Shown: piece after piece, positions 6,530 to 7,584 of the stretch
Layout: every line of letters begins with the position of its first letter
How positions within the stretch are numbered: position 1 is the first letter of the stretch
Assembly: GCA_964483245.1 (NCBI GenBank)
Contig: CAZABP010000099.1
Coordinates: 1 to 7,584, forward strand
Direction of reading: 5' to 3'
Length of the DNA stretch: 7,584 nt
Source: CAZABP01 sp964483245
Lineage (GTDB): Bacteria > Planctomycetota > UBA1135 > UBA2386
The notes under the pieces: generated by a model
The model's database searches: none
What the model was told of the DNA's origin: nothing
The model's input: only the letters and a program-made list of their open reading frames with translations
Made by a program: the position numbers and the translations under genes

Positions 6530-6622
6530 TGACAACTTGGCAGAACCAGCCGGCACGCGCGCTGCAAATCCGCCGCGGCAGCGGCGTTCCGCACGGGCAC
6601 GTCATTTGATCCGGGCCGCGCC

Positions 6623-7584
6623 ATGGACCTGCAGAAGCTGACCCAGAAGTCCCAGGAAGCACTCGCCGCCGCGCAGGCGAAGGCGGTCGAGCTCGGGCAC
6701 CAGGAGGTCGATCACGAGCACCTGCTGCTCGCGCTGCTCCAGCAGGAGGAAGGACTCGTGCCGCGGCTGCTCGCGAAGATGGACGTGCCGGTGCCGGCGT
6801 TCGCGCAAGCGATCGAAGCGCTGCTGCACAAGCGTCCGAAGGTCTCCGGGCCGGGCTTCGAAGCCGGCAAGATCTACCTCGGCCAACGCCTCTCGCAGAC
6901 GCTGGTCGCCGCGGAGCAGCAGGCGACGCGGATGAAGGACGAGTACGTCTCGGTCGAACACCTGCTGCTGGCGATGGTCGCCGCGGCCGGCAACACGGAT
7001 CTGGGGCGGCTGTTCACGCAACACCGGCTGACCGCGGACCGGGTGCTGGCGGCGCTGAAAGACGTCCGCGGCTCGCAGCGCGTGACCAGCGCGAACCCGG
7101 AGTCGACCTACGAGGCGCTCGAGAAATACGGCCGCGACCTGGTGCGGATGGCGCGCGCCGGCAAGCTCGATCCGGTCATCGGCCGCGACGAGGAGATCCG
7201 CCGCGTGATCCGGATCCTGTCGCGCAAGACCAAGAACAACCCGGTCCTGATCGGCGAGCCGGGTGTTGGCAAGACCGCGATCGCCGAGGGGCTCGCGCAC
7301 CGGATCGTCCGCGGCGACGTGCCGGAAGGGTTGAAGGACAAGACGATCTTCGCGCTCGACATGGGGAGCCTCGTCGCCGGCGCCAAGTATCGCGGCGAGT
7401 TCGAGGAACGGCTGAAGGCCGTGCTGAACGAGATCAAGCAGTCGGAAGGGCGGGTGCTGCTGTTCATCGATGAGCTGCACACGATCGTCGGCGCCGGCAA
7501 GGCGGAAGGTGCGATGGACGCCGGCAACATGCTGAAGCCGATGCTCGCGCGCGGCGAACTGCACTGCATCGGCGCGACGACGCT
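6623..7584 (+). CDS. clpB: ClpB (Hsp100) disaggregase, 3' truncated
   Basis: ClpB is a hexameric AAA+ ATPase of the cytoplasm that threads aggregated proteins through its pore, working with DnaK, a J-protein and GrpE. ATG 6623 gives MDLQKLTQKSQEAL, the normal ClpB start; about 320 of the usual 850-870 residues are present before the window ends. The N-domain (about 1-145) shows its two repeats, AAAQAKAVELGHQEVDHEHL and AAEQQATRMKDEYVSVEHLL. The linker YEALEKYGRDLVRMARAGKL leads into DPVIGRDEEIRRVIRILSRK of the first AAA+ domain. Walker A GEPGVGKT is at 211-218 (Lys217), the pore-loop motif AKYRGEFEER has Tyr256, and Walker B LLFIDELHT has Asp283-Glu284. The middle domain and second AAA+ domain, which separate ClpB from ClpA/ClpC, lie outside the window; the N-domain and start favour ClpB. 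No Shine-Dalgarno sequence precedes the ATG. The 128-base gap upstream holds a TTGGCA (6537-6542) but no well-spaced -10, and no CIRCE or HAIR heat-shock operator is visible. Confidence 0.95.
   Translation, partial: MDLQKLTQKSQEALAAAQAKAVELGHQEVDHEHLLLALLQQEEGLVPRLLAKMDVPVPAFAQAIEALLHKRPKVSGPGFEAGKIYLGQRLSQTLVAAEQQATRMKDEYVSVEHLLLAMVAAAGNTDLGRLFTQHRLTADRVLAALKDVRGSQRVTSANPESTYEALEKYGRDLVRMARAGKLDPVIGRDEEIRRVIRILSRKTKNNPVLIGEPGVGKTAIAEGLAHRIVRGDVPEGLKDKTIFALDMGSLVAGAKYRGEFEERLKAVLNEIKQSEGRVLLFIDELHTIVGAGKAEGAMDAGNMLKPMLARGELHCIGATT

Noticed and set aside
5346..6662. 438-codon minus-strand open frame opposite the esterase
   Set aside because: Antisense shadow of a gene with an intact catalytic triad; no domain seen in its translation.
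6602..7564. 320-codon minus-strand open frame opposite clpB
   Set aside because: It mirrors the clpB coding sequence, whose Walker A, Walker B and pore-loop motifs are unmistakable on the + strand.

Overview
The window is densely coding, very GC-rich DNA (well above 60% G+C by eye, not counted) from a bacterium. All six genes I accept are on the + strand. No ribosomal RNA, tRNA, CRISPR array, insertion sequence or phage gene is visible. Three of the six proteins are exported, with short signal peptides ending in Pro-Ala-Gln or Lys-Ala-Gln. One of these is a GH29 fucosidase with an added C-terminal domain, and another is a right-handed beta-helix protein. Together these suggest the Planctomycetota or a related PVC lineage. 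This placement is inference from gene style, not a phylogenetic result.

Layout. (1) Positions 1-1366 hold the 3' part of purB, adenylosuccinate lyase, of the subtype resembling the animal enzyme. (2) Overlapping its end by 8 bases is a secreted GH29 alpha-L-fucosidase (1359-3101) with a C-terminal carbohydrate-binding-like domain. (3) A 67-base gap carries the best promoter candidate in the window (extended -10, 17-base spacer), whose -10 lies in the loop of a perfect 8+8 inverted repeat. A strong Shine-Dalgarno sequence follows. (4) Next is an exported right-handed beta-helix protein of unknown function (3169-4329). (5) A CbpA-type J-domain co-chaperone follows (4387-5349). (6) Directly after it is an exported alpha/beta-hydrolase esterase (5361-6494). 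(7) After a gap with a GC-rich near-palindrome comes clpB (6623 to the window end, 3' truncated), which encodes the Hsp100 disaggregase.

How the genes relate. ClpB and the J-protein belong to one protein-disaggregation pathway, in which J-proteins recruit DnaK and DnaK hands aggregates to ClpB, so their proximity makes sense. The fucosidase, beta-helix protein and esterase would act outside the cytoplasm, and at least the fucosidase works on polysaccharide or glycan. No transporter, SusC/D pair, sulfatase or fucose catabolic gene is visible, so this is not a recognisable polysaccharide-utilisation locus. purB is a housekeeping purine gene whose link to the fucosidase appears to be positional or translational rather than metabolic.

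I found no clear new multi-gene system. The points most worth checking are the -10 enclosed by an inverted repeat at 3112-3148, the beta-helix protein with its C-terminal module, and the shared signal-peptide ending.
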